Shown here piece after piece: positions 1 through 5,800 of a DNA stretch of 8,589 nucleotides. The DNA lies in contig SLQI01000010.1 in assembly GCA_007131535.1 (NCBI GenBank), positions 1 through 8,589 on the forward strand. Reading direction: 5' to 3'. Origin of the DNA: Balneolales bacterium (GTDB lineage: Bacteria; Bacteroidota; Rhodothermia; Balneolales; Natronogracilivirgulaceae). The notes beneath the pieces were generated by a model. The model saw only the letters and a list, made by a program, of their open reading frames with translations. It searched no databases and had not been told where the DNA came from. The position numbers were made by a program, and so were the translations under genes. How positions within the stretch are numbered: position 1 is the first letter of the stretch; each line of letters opens with the position of its first letter.

Positions 1-806
1 ATGTGGACATCATCATACCCTTTAAAAACGTGAGTGGTGTCGTACTCCCATACGTCCATCCGATCCGCCCAGACAAAGGTGGTATCTTGTTGGTCTTCTG
101 ATAAGCGCTGCATACGCGATTCTCCCTCGATGCGCCGGTGACCTGTGGAGTCGGCTTCAACAAAATTGCCGGAAATTCTGACTTCCTCTTCAAGGTCATG
201 CAGGAATACCCTGCTATGGAGTTCATAATACTCATCCCTCCGCACGGTGAACATGCTGTCAGCTTCGATGTACTGGGTGGTGTCTTCAACCTGTACATCA
301 CCGAAAAAGGCCGCGCTATCCGGTTCATTGAAATACGTGCCTTTGTCGGCAATGAGAATTCCATCTTCATCTTCCATACGCAGGGGTTCCGGAAACTCGG
401 CAATCTCCGCCTGGAAATCGTAGGCCAGAAAGTCACTAAACAACGTGGTTTGATCACTGTGAAGGATCACTCGATTGTTGAATTCGCTGAATTCCGTTAC
501 CAGATCGTAAAAGGCTTCATCAGCCCAGATGGTTTCATCATCGGTATCAATTTGGATGTTGCCGCGAGCTCTCAGTTCTTCAAGGTCACGATAGTGCCAG
601 GCTGTATCGCAATAAACGGTGAAGTCTTCGGTTTCCAGAACGACATTGCCGATCAGTTTGCGGATTTCACCTTCCTCCTCGGTAGAGTAGCCTTCCAGGG
701 AATCCGTATCGAGAATCCGAACTCGATCCTGTGCCGAAGCCGGATATGTGAGGCAACTAAACAATCCGATGAAAACAGATAGTATGATGAAATCACGAAT
801 CCTCAA
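1..806 (-). CDS. OstA-like LPS-transport protein (3' end outside window)
   Basis: The minus strand is open from a TTG codon at 806-804 to the left edge, giving 268 codons without a stop. The protein begins MRIRDFIILSVFIGLF and has a signal peptide: basic n-region, hydrophobic core, and a likely signal peptidase I site after ASA near residue 25. The mature part is acidic and built of beta-type repeats such as IGNVVLETEDFTVYCDTA, ARGNIQIDTDDETIWADEA and GDVQVEDTTQYIEADS. This is the pattern of the OstA/LptA fold, which in LptA and the LptD N-terminus forms a periplasmic bridge carrying lipopolysaccharide to the outer membrane. It follows the LptC-like gene directly, and the LptC TGA overlaps this TTG as TTGA. 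A GGGGAG lies 11 bases upstream of the start, slightly far. No in-frame ATG occurs until about residue 140, well past the signal peptide, so TTG is the best start. The family call is confident. Whether it acts as LptA or as a larger OstA-like protein depends on the missing C-terminus. Confidence 0.85.
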   Translation of the reverse strand, partial: MRIRDFIILSVFIGLFSCLTYPASAQDRVRILDTDSLEGYSTEEEGEIRKLIGNVVLETEDFTVYCDTAWHYRDLEELRARGNIQIDTDDETIWADEAFYDLVTEFSEFNNRVILHSDQTTLFSDFLAYDFQAEIAEFPEPLRMEDEDGILIADKGTYFNEPDSAAFFGDVQVEDTTQYIEADSMFTVRRDEYYELHSRVFLHDLEEEVRISGNFVEADSTGHRRIEGESRMQRLSEDQQDTTFVWADRMDVWEYDTTHVFKGYDDVH

Positions 807-1423
807 TTGAGTTGAAACTCCCCGGTTACGGTTCGTATGGTATAATTTCGTAAATCGTCATCGCCGCTCAAGCCGTACCCTGTAATGCTGTCGGTTTCGG
901 TGGTAATGATGACAAATTCATCGGTATTAATCTTGCGATCTTTTTGATACCAGTTCAAAGACTCGGTAGATAATCGGCGACCCTCATCTGTTTCGACCAC
1001 AACATCTTCCCGGAAATGGAATTCGGAGTCTTTGCTCCAGTAGGTCGCTTTGAGCGAATTTACCTCAGTTTTGGTGTTGCCGAGCGTATCGCGGACGATA
1101 ACGTTTACCGGACCATCCATCTCGGTACGCGCCCGCTCTTCATGGTGGTAAGTGTGGGCAAGCGGGGTATTAATGGTTACAATGCGATGCCCCTCTTCGA
1201 TCAGATCCATCGTGACATTTGTTGACTCGGTAACTGAGAGCAAAGAGTCTGCCAGCTGCTCATCGGCAATATCGGCTTCTAAGTCATCGAGATCGGTGCA
1301 AGCTGCAAAAAACAGAAGTATAATTGATGTGGCGAAAAACCAAGGTTTATTCGGTGCCGAAATATCGGTCGCCGGCGTCGCCGAGACCCGGAACAATAAA
1401 AGCTTGTTCATTAAGGCGTTCAT
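803..1423 (-). CDS. lptC: LptC-family lipoprotein, LPS export
   Basis: LptC links the inner-membrane LptBFG exporter to the periplasmic LptA bridge. From about residue 65 onward the protein shows the LptC pattern: a variable stretch, then LKATYWSKDSEFHFREDVVV, then the conserved RRLSTESLNWYQKDRKINTD, then DSITGYGLSGDDDLRNYTI and a terminal GEFQLN. A hydrophobic segment (WFFATSIILLFFAAC, about residues 28-42) ends in a lipobox-like FAAC with Cys42, so it is probably an acylated lipoprotein, as is common for LptC in the Bacteroidota group. The start is uncertain. ATG codons at 1423 and 1411 and a TTG at 1396 all lie inside upp and give a long pre-lipobox segment. An ATT at 1363 would give an ideal 21-residue signal peptide but is a rare start. 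No clear ribosome site decides between them. The stop overlaps the TTG start of the OstA-like gene. The function is confident; the first 20 residues or so are not. Confidence 0.85.
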   Translation of the reverse strand: MNALMNKLLLFRVSATPATDISAPNKPWFFATSIILLFFAACTDLDDLEADIADEQLADSLLSVTESTNVTMDLIEEGHRIVTINTPLAHTYHHEERARTEMDGPVNVIVRDTLGNTKTEVNSLKATYWSKDSEFHFREDVVVETDEGRRLSTESLNWYQKDRKINTDEFVIITTETDSITGYGLSGDDDLRNYTIRTVTGEFQLN

Positions 1424-1994
1424 CGATAGCAGCCGTTACAATGGGGACATCAGGATGTTCCTGTTGAAGTCGTTTGATACCCTCCGGTGCACTGATAAGG
1501 CACATGAAGTGGATATCCTTCGCTCCTTTATTCTTAACGAAAGAAATGGAGTCGCAAGCACTGCCTCCCGTTGCCAGCATGGGGTCAACGATGAGTACCA
1601 TTGCTTTATCCAACTCAGAAGGCAGGTTTGAGTAGTAGTCAACGGGTTGATGCGTTTTTTCGTCTCGATACATCCCGAGGTGACCGATTTGGGCTTCCGG
1701 GATGAAGTGGGTCACCGCATCAACGAGGCCGAGCCCTGCTCTTATGATGGGTACGGCGACCACGTTGGTGGCAAACGCATGCCCTTTTGATTTTTGAATG
1801 GGTGTTTCGACCTCTACTTCTGTAGTCGGCAGAACTTTTAGGGTCTGATAAGCCAGAATGATACCAATACGGCTCAACGCCAGACGAAAAAGTTGCGGCG
1901 GAGTGTCTTTATCTCTGAGGATTGTTAAATCCCGGGCTACTACGGGGTGATCCACCACAGTAACCCGGGAAAAATCAATGTCGGATTTGCTCAT
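1347..1994 (-). CDS. upp: uracil phosphoribosyltransferase
   Basis: This cytosolic enzyme converts uracil and PRPP to UMP and pyrophosphate in pyrimidine salvage. The 215-residue length fits the roughly 208-216-residue family. Visible signatures are IIRAGLGL (83-90), the YRDEKT segment (109-114), the PRPP-binding loop VLIVDPMLATGGSA (133-146) and the C-terminal uracil-recognition stretch PGLGDAGDRYFGT (202-214). All are intact. Its ATG overlaps the symporter stop by one base (TAATG), and its 3' end overlaps the beginning of the LptC-like reading frame. It is therefore the middle of a compact operon and probably depends on upstream translation. No strong Shine-Dalgarno precedes the start, in keeping with coupled initiation. 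Sitting next to LPS-transport genes reflects clustering rather than an obvious shared pathway. Confidence 0.97.
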   Translation of the reverse strand: MSKSDIDFSRVTVVDHPVVARDLTILRDKDTPPQLFRLALSRIGIILAYQTLKVLPTTEVEVETPIQKSKGHAFATNVVAVPIIRAGLGLVDAVTHFIPEAQIGHLGMYRDEKTHQPVDYYSNLPSELDKAMVLIVDPMLATGGSACDSISFVKNKGAKDIHFMCLISAPEGIKRLQQEHPDVPIVTAAIDERLNEQAFIVPGLGDAGDRYFGTE

Positions 1995-3652
1995 TACCGA
2001 TTATTGTCGTTGTAATCTTTAGCAATCTTATAAATCATACCTGAAAGCGCAAGCAATCCGATGATGTTGGCCAGAGCCATCGAACCGAGCATAAAATCGC
2101 CAAATGCCCAAATGGCCGTTACACCTACGATTGCTCCGAAAAAGTGCATTCCGACAAACAGCAGACGATACCAGAACACCGCCCGGTCGCCAAACAGGTA
2201 CTGGAAGGAGCGGTCACCATAGTAGCTCCAGCTTATTGCCGTGGATATCACAAAAAAGAACACGGCGATGGTTACAAGATACTGACCACCCGGAAACAAG
2301 GGACGAAGACCATCGGCAAAGGCTGCCGAAGTTAGCGAAGCTACATTTTCGACAACTCCTCCGTGGATGCGGTCTATTTGCATGCCGTCCTCGTCAAAAG
2401 CCAGGATATCATCGTTGACGGCGATAGTACCTTCGAACAGGGTTGTTTGGTCAGAATCGGCGTACATGGTGTCTACAGGGATGTTGTAGCGCAGGAGTTC
2501 TCCGTTTACAGGAACTCCGTCTTCAAACTTTAAAACATCTGCGTGAACATCACCATCTTCTTCCCACGGTTCTTCAATCACATAATCCAGGTTGGGGTCA
2601 GCAGGTGATAAAGCGCGATCATGGTAGCTGTCCCAGGCGCCGGTAACTACAATCACAAGTCCTGTGATACTGCAGACAATGATGGTATCGATAAACGGAC
2701 CGATCAGCCCGACCAAACCGGAGTGTACCGGATTATCGGTTTTACTTGCTGACATGGCGATCGGGGAAGAACCTTGTCCGGCTTCGTTGGAGAACAGTCC
2801 CCGTTGAACACCGTAGCTAAGCGTAAGAATCAGAGCACCGGATCCCACCCCGAGCGCTCCGGCCTGAGGATTAAATGCATTGGTGAAGATAGTCACAAGC
2901 CCGGGGATGACTTGATCGTAATGGATTAAAAGAATTACCAATCCCCCGAGGACGTACAGAAAAGCCATGAACGGTACCAGCCGGGCGGTAACATATCCGA
3001 TTCGCTTAATTCCCCCCAGAATTACCGCACCAATAATGGTAGATGTAATGAGACCGGTAAGCCAAAGCGGCATATTAAAATCGCTGTTCATGACATCTGC
3101 TACCGTATTGGCCTGAACGGCATTTCCGGTTAGCAGTGCACAAATGGAGGCCGCGATGGCAAACACAATAGCAAGAAACTTCCAGTTACCGCCGAGTCCC
3201 CGTTCGATATAATACATCGGTCCGCCGGAAACGGAGCCGTCATCATTGGTAACCCGGTAATAAGCTCCCAGCGTACACTCTGTAAATTTGATCGCCATTC
3301 CGAACAGAGCAGTCACCCACATCCAGAAAAGAGCTCCGGGGCCTCCGATATGAATGGCAAGAGCAACTCCGGCAATATTACCAACCCCAACGGTAGCCGA
3401 AAGTGCGGTGCTCAGCGCCTGAAAGTGGTTGATGTCGCCTTTGTCTTCGGGGTCATCATAGCGGCCGGTAAGGACGCTAAAAGCATGGCCGAGTTGCTTA
3501 AACTGGATAAAACCCAGTCTGATTGTTATGAAAATACCAAAGCCCAAAAGCACTATTACCATCAGGGGCAGACTGTCATAGCCGAATATGGTTTCCGGCC
3601 AGTTCCAGATCAGACTTTCAAGCCAGACTACGATCTCTTCAAAAGTTTCCAT
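1994..3652 (-). CDS. alanine/glycine:cation symporter (AGCS family)
   Basis: This is an integral inner-membrane carrier that imports alanine or glycine together with Na+ (AGCS family, TC 2.A.25). Characteristic motifs are SATVGVGNIAGVALAI (85-100), GGPMYYIERGLG (143-154), RGLFSNEAGQGSSPIA (284-299) with the family's NEAG.G core, ITGLVIVVTGAW (329-340) and SWSYYGDR (474-481). About ten or eleven hydrophobic segments are visible. At 552 residues it is longer than the usual 450-480. The excess is a hydrophilic acidic block at about residues 342-433, between the ITG..W helix and the conserved LTSAAF segment. The ATG at 3652 has only an AGG directly abutting it, which is too close to serve as a normal ribosome site. 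It is the first gene of the leftward operon and ends in TAATG with upp. The exact substrate cannot be read from sequence. Confidence 0.95.
   Translation of the reverse strand: METFEEIVVWLESLIWNWPETIFGYDSLPLMVIVLLGFGIFITIRLGFIQFKQLGHAFSVLTGRYDDPEDKGDINHFQALSTALSATVGVGNIAGVALAIHIGGPGALFWMWVTALFGMAIKFTECTLGAYYRVTNDDGSVSGGPMYYIERGLGGNWKFLAIVFAIAASICALLTGNAVQANTVADVMNSDFNMPLWLTGLITSTIIGAVILGGIKRIGYVTARLVPFMAFLYVLGGLVILLIHYDQVIPGLVTIFTNAFNPQAGALGVGSGALILTLSYGVQRGLFSNEAGQGSSPIAMSASKTDNPVHSGLVGLIGPFIDTIIVCSITGLVIVVTGAWDSYHDRALSPADPNLDYVIEEPWEEDGDVHADVLKFEDGVPVNGELLRYNIPVDTMYADSDQTTLFEGTIAVNDDILAFDEDGMQIDRIHGGVVENVASLTSAAFADGLRPLFPGGQYLVTIAVFFFVISTAISWSYYGDRSFQYLFGDRAVFWYRLLFVGMHFFGAIVGVTAIWAFGDFMLGSMALANIIGLLALSGMIYKIAKDYNDNNR
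2354..2629 (-). other. acidic insertion inside the AGCS symporter
   Basis: Codons for about residues 342-433 of the symporter encode a segment with no membrane-like stretch. I count about 23 Asp/Glu against 4 Lys/Arg. It falls between two segments that are normally close together in AGCS transporters (ITG..W and LTSAAF), so it should form an enlarged loop outside the membrane, probably on the periplasmic side. It is in frame and both flanking motifs are intact. That argues for a genuine inserted domain rather than a frameshift. I do not recognise a domain in it. Confidence 0.6.
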
Positions 3653-3696
3653 CCTGTAATCAGTTATGCATTAATTTTAGGAAATTATTTAGGTGT

Positions 3697-3724
3697 TTGA
3701 TAAATCCGAGTTTTTATGTCTCAA
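3697..3724 (-). promoter_or_regulatory. candidate promoter of the symporter-upp-lptC-ostA operon
   Basis: On the minus strand TTGAGA (3724-3719) and TATCAA (3702-3697) are separated by 16 bases and lie about 45 bases upstream of the symporter ATG. They match the sigma-70 consensus at 5 of 6 and 4 of 6 positions. The region is AT-rich, so chance matches are likely. Bacteroidota-group organisms may also use a different promoter pattern. No other element was identified. Confidence 0.25.
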
Positions 3725-3974
3725 GCGACAATTTATCCTGCGATTTGCCAAACTACCTTTTAGTTGCAAACACAAAAACTTCTAACTTATTCAACCAGAA
3801 AGCGCAGCCCAAACGCGAATAGAGGTGTTACGGAAACCTTCTATCTGTCTCACTGCTGCAAAGGCAGATAATAATGTTTTTTTTATTGATGGTGCAAAAA
3901 TAATCCGTTTCTGATGTAGAAGTACTGCAAAGTCTTCATTATCAAAAAATTAAGTTGCAGTTGGGAACGTTTAA

Positions 3975-4020
3975 GATTCATTAGGAATTTAATAGCTTAG
4001 AGCTATAAGCCTAATGAGTT
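3975..4020 (+). repeat. nested inverted repeat upstream of HU gene
   Basis: Outer arms TCATTAGG (3978-3985) and CCTAATGA (4010-4017) are perfect complements and extend to 11 pairs if G-U wobbles are allowed (3975-3985 with 4010-4020). Inside them is a second perfect hairpin, ATAGCT (3992-3997) and AGCTAT (4001-4006) with a TAG loop. TATAAG (4004-4009) inside the structure resembles a -10 box, so the palindrome could be an operator over the HU promoter. If transcribed, it would form a structured 5' leader ending about 44 bases before the start codon. Which of these holds cannot be settled from sequence. Confidence 0.65.
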
Positions 4021-4053
4021 GGATTACTTACACCATTTTTAACCTAAATATCC

Positions 4054-4057
4054 GAGG
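4054..4057 (+). promoter_or_regulatory. ribosome binding site of HU gene
   Basis: GAGG lies six bases before the ATG at 4064, within GAGGTAACTC. It is the clearest Shine-Dalgarno sequence in the window and fixes the HU start. Most neighbouring genes lack one, which fits high translation of an abundant nucleoid protein. Confidence 0.75.
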
Positions 4058-4063
4058 TAACTC

Positions 4064-4348
4064 ATGACTAAAGCAGACATCGTCGATATCATATCGAACT
4101 CGACCGGAATCACCAAAGTGGAAACAGAAGCCGTTGTAAATGGCTTTTTGGACACCGTGATCGATGCAATGAAAAGCGGTGAAACAATCGAGTTACGAGG
4201 TTTCGGAAGCTTTAAAGTCGTAAAGCGGGCGCAGAGGGTTGCCAGAAACCCCAAAACTAATGAAGAGGTTATTGTACCCGAACAGCATGTTCCGGTATTG
4301 AAAGTATCGAAAGAATTCAAGAAAGCTGTAAACGACGCCAACAGTTAA
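4064..4348 (+). CDS. HU/IHF-family DNA-binding protein
   Basis: The 94-residue protein has the full HU/IHF layout. Two N-terminal helices form the dimer body (MTKADIVDIISNSTG, then a helix around residues 18-38). The conserved GFGSF is at 46-50, and the flexible beta-arm has RNPKTNE at 61-67, whose proline intercalates in the DNA minor groove in this family. A C-terminal helix ends KEFKKAVNDANS. Length matches the usual 90-100 residues. It acts as a dimer that bends and compacts DNA in the nucleoid. HU and IHF subunits cannot be separated reliably here: the protein could be an HU homodimer or IHF-like. It has a good ribosome site and its own upstream region with a large inverted repeat, so it is probably transcribed separately from the downstream TPR gene 316 bp away. 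Confidence 0.95.
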   Translation: MTKADIVDIISNSTGITKVETEAVVNGFLDTVIDAMKSGETIELRGFGSFKVVKRAQRVARNPKTNEEVIVPEQHVPVLKVSKEFKKAVNDANS

Positions 4349-4378
4349 CGGAGAATATCTACATAAATAACAGTAGTC

Positions 4379-4439
4379 GCATTGAGCTGGAAGCAATGCT
4401 ACAAGCGGCTATGACTTAATGATGCACCGGAGCATTATT
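4379..4439 (+). terminator. possible weak terminator hairpins after HU
   Basis: Two small hairpins follow the HU stop. The first is GCATTG (4379-4384) with CAATGC (4394-4399) and a 9-base loop. The second is AATGATGC (4418-4425) with GCATTATT (4432-4439), eight pairs including one G-U and a 6-base loop ACCGGA. Neither is followed by a good U-tract, only the mixed TTTACTTTTATAG. They may protect the HU mRNA 3' end or weakly terminate it. Confidence 0.3.
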
Positions 4440-4625
4440 GAACAGTTTACTTTTATAGCAGGGTAGAACTGTGTAGGTTAAACTCAAGGACACAATTCCG
4501 ATTCTTTTTAAAATTAATCAGTAGGGATGCACTTAACTGAATGTGAGAGCGTTTCTGCGACTGATTATTTTGAATAACTTTTGCTGACAGCCAACACCAC
4601 ATAAAGACAGATTTTAATAATGGTG

Positions 4626-4645
4626 TTCTGATCAGAAAATCAGAA
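4626..4645 (+). promoter_or_regulatory. operator-like palindrome with extra half-site before TPR gene
   Basis: TTCTGATCAGAA (4626-4637) is a perfect 12-bp palindrome. Its right half ATCAGAA recurs at once at 4639-4645, giving three copies of one 7-bp half-site: one inverted and two direct, with an 8-bp period. The block ends 19 bases before the TPR start codon, so a bound protein, or the hairpin formed by 4626-4632 with 4639-4645, would affect initiation. The regulator is unknown. Confidence 0.45.
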
Positions 4646-4664
4646 AGAATGTAATCTGAATTGT

Positions 4665-5432
4665 ATGTCCTTACGTTTCTGGAGTATTGTAATTCCCATT
4701 CTGGTTATTGCTGCCGGTGCCATCATTATTTACATGGATTATAGCGACCAGCAGGAACAACAGAGTGCCACGCCGAATCTTCCGGAGCATGATCATGTTC
4801 ACGAAGAAGAGTTGGATGCCACTGCCGGTTCTGATACTGCCGGATATGAATCAGAAGTTACCGAGCCCGACAGTGCTGATTTAGCCAGGATTCTCGAAAT
4901 AGAAGAAGCTATTGAAGAAACCGATAATACCTCTCTGAAAATCGCCTACTTTGGCGAAATAATTCAAAGGTACATGGAATATGATCGTCTCGACGGTGCC
5001 GGAGATGCCGGGATTCGATTGGCGGAATTATCGGAAGAACCTGATGATTGGATCAATGCCGGGGATTGGTTCTTCGCCTGGCTTGATAAAGAACCCAACA
5101 GAACCAGAGCCTTCTATTTTGCTTCCAGAGCCGCACAGGCTTACGGACGTGCACTCGAAGATCGCCCCGACGATTACGAGCTTCGCACCGATAAAGCAGC
5201 AGCTCTACTGGAGTCTGGAAACCCCGAACGTGCCGAGGAAGAATTGAAAGCTGCGTTGGAGGTTAACCCCGAATATTTGGACGCAAATTATAATCTCGGT
5301 GTAATTTTGCATCAAACGGGTAGCAAAGACGAAAGTATTTCGTATCTTAGGCGGTCAATTGAGTTGGCCGAGGGTACCGATCGGCAGGAAGTTGTCGAGC
5401 AGTTCATTGAAGAAAATGATATTACCCTCTGA
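4665..5432 (+). CDS. membrane-anchored TPR protein
   Basis: This 255-residue protein has one N-terminal membrane segment (about residues 6-24, WSIVIPILVIAAGAIIIY) with no signal peptidase site, so it is probably a type II anchored protein with its body in the periplasm. An acidic, low-complexity linker (about 28-75, containing EHDHVHEEE) leads to helical TPR-like units. The clearest are about 170-203 (YELRTDKAAALLESGN...ALEVNPEY) and 204-237 (LDANYNLGVILHQTGS...SIELAEGT). Weaker units lie at about 90-165. TPRs mediate protein-protein contacts, and no catalytic motif is visible. Bacteroidota-group genomes carry many such scaffolds, and I cannot assign a partner. It is followed 59 bp later by the small ribosomal protein gene and may be co-transcribed with it. 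The start is chosen as the first ATG giving an anchor; no good Shine-Dalgarno precedes it. Confidence 0.85.
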   Translation: MSLRFWSIVIPILVIAAGAIIIYMDYSDQQEQQSATPNLPEHDHVHEEELDATAGSDTAGYESEVTEPDSADLARILEIEEAIEETDNTSLKIAYFGEIIQRYMEYDRLDGAGDAGIRLAELSEEPDDWINAGDWFFAWLDKEPNRTRAFYFASRAAQAYGRALEDRPDDYELRTDKAAALLESGNPERAEEELKAALEVNPEYLDANYNLGVILHQTGSKDESISYLRRSIELAEGTDRQEVVEQFIEENDITL

Positions 5433-5491
5433 TAGCCTTCATGAATAGATTTTTTTTAAAACAGTAATCCAAAAGTCGATCACAGTTCATT

Positions 5492-5581
5492 ATGCCAAGT
5501 GGAAAAAAGCGCAAAAGAGCAAAAATTGCCAAGCATAAGAGAAAGAAAAGGTTGCGCAAGAATCGCCACAAGAAGAAGTAG
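5492..5581 (+). CDS. AURKAIP1/COX24-type small ribosomal protein (bS22/mS38-like)
   Basis: A 29-codon ATG-to-TAG frame encodes an extremely basic peptide that starts MPSGKKRKRAKIAKHKRKKR and ends LRKNRHKKK. About two thirds of its residues are Lys, Arg or His. The pattern of a conserved K-x-HKRKKRLRKNRHKKK core is that of the AURKAIP1/COX24 domain family. That family includes mitochondrial ribosomal protein mS38 and mycobacterial bS22, which bind rRNA in the small subunit near the decoding region. Short stand-alone members beginning MPSGKKRKR are, as I recall, typical of Bacteroidota-group genomes. It is far below usual gene-finder length limits. No Shine-Dalgarno is visible before the ATG. 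A strong intrinsic terminator begins 26 bases after the stop, supporting a real transcription unit ending here. It may be read together with the TPR gene or from its own promoter in the 59-bp gap. Confidence 0.88.
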   Translation: MPSGKKRKRAKIAKHKRKKRLRKNRHKKK

Positions 5582-5606
5582 CGGTTAGCAACGGATAAGT
5601 TTATCT

Positions 5607-5646
5607 ACAGCCTCCCTCGCCAGCAGCGGTGGAGGCTGTTTTTGTT
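5607..5646 (+). terminator. strong intrinsic terminator
   Basis: ACAGCCTCC (5607-5615) pairs perfectly with GGAGGCTGT (5631-5639). An inner CGC/GCG pair can stack at the tip, and the stem runs straight into TTTTT (5639-5643). This is a textbook rho-independent terminator for the rightward HU/TPR/small ribosomal protein group. Short outer arms TATCTA (5602-5607) and TAGATA (5646-5651) also match. Confidence 0.9.
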
Positions 5647-5719
5647 AGATAGTGCAATGAAGAAATTGTGGTATCCTGATCCCGCTTGTCTTTGAAATGC
5701 TCAGTATTTGAGGAACATC

Positions 5720-5760
5720 ACGTGCCTTGATCTTGGCGATTTCTCAAGGCACGTTGATTT
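5720..5760. terminator. second hairpin between convergent genes
   Basis: ACGTGCCTTGA (5720-5730) and TCAAGGCACGT (5744-5754) form a perfect 11-bp stem with a 13-base loop. On the plus strand it is followed by TTGATTTTCTT, a mediocre U-tract. On the minus strand the flank is GATGTTCCTC, with no U-run. It lies between the rightward ribosomal protein gene and the leftward gene ending at 5801, so it may be a backup or bidirectional terminator, or may stabilise the 3' end of the leftward mRNA. Confidence 0.55.
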
Positions 5761-5800
5761 TCTTACAGACCCTTGAAAAGACAGACCCAGATGAGTCGCC

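Larger units (their letters stand above)
3653..4063. other. divergent intergenic region between symporter and HU genes
   Basis: This 411-bp AT-rich stretch separates the leftward symporter operon from the rightward HU gene. It should contain promoters for both. I find no credible coding sequence: the longest ATG-started frame noticed is 15 codons, at 3717. Contents I can point to are the weak leftward promoter, a TATCTG/CAGATA arm pair at 3842-3870 followed by eight T at 3877-3884, and the nested inverted repeat at 3975-4020. The left half, about 3730-3840, shows nothing I can name. Confidence 0.5.
4349..4664. other. intergenic region between HU and TPR genes
   Basis: These 316 bases hold no gene I can support. 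Besides the two hairpins at 4379-4439 and the palindrome at 4626-4645, there are two very short frames: 15 codons from ATG at 4419 and 16 codons from ATG at 4527. Neither has a recognisable product, although the second has AGGG directly before it. A promoter for the TPR gene is expected, but I could not identify convincing -35/-10 boxes. Confidence 0.4.

Noticed and set aside
138..782. Rightward 214-codon open frame
   Set aside because: It lies opposite the OstA-like gene, whose leftward translation has a signal peptide and family repeats. The rightward protein has no recognisable pattern and is a shadow.
1016..1631. Rightward frames opposite lptC and upp
   Set aside because: They are antisense to two clearly recognised proteins and show no domain features.
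2104..2646. Rightward frames opposite the symporter's insertion region
   Set aside because: I considered whether the insertion was a separate antisense gene, but the leftward frame is continuous with intact AGCS motifs on both sides, and the rightward products look like random Arg/His-rich sequence.
3842..3884. TATCTG/CAGATA arms followed by eight T, as a terminator or small RNA end
   Set aside because: The stem is only six pairs with a 17-base loop, and six bases separate it from the T-run. No upstream rightward gene needs termination here.
3653..4063. Riboswitch (for example glycine type) controlling the amino-acid symporter
   Set aside because: I saw no conserved glycine-riboswitch core or terminator switch on the minus strand upstream of the symporter; the leader looks AT-rich and unstructured.
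4039..4396. Leftward frames over the HU gene
   Set aside because: HU is unambiguous on the plus strand and has a ribosome binding site; these are shadows.
4419..4577. Two short frames (15 and 16 codons) as leader peptides of the TPR gene
   Set aside because: Neither has runs of regulatory codons or a properly placed attenuator, and such short frames are expected by chance.
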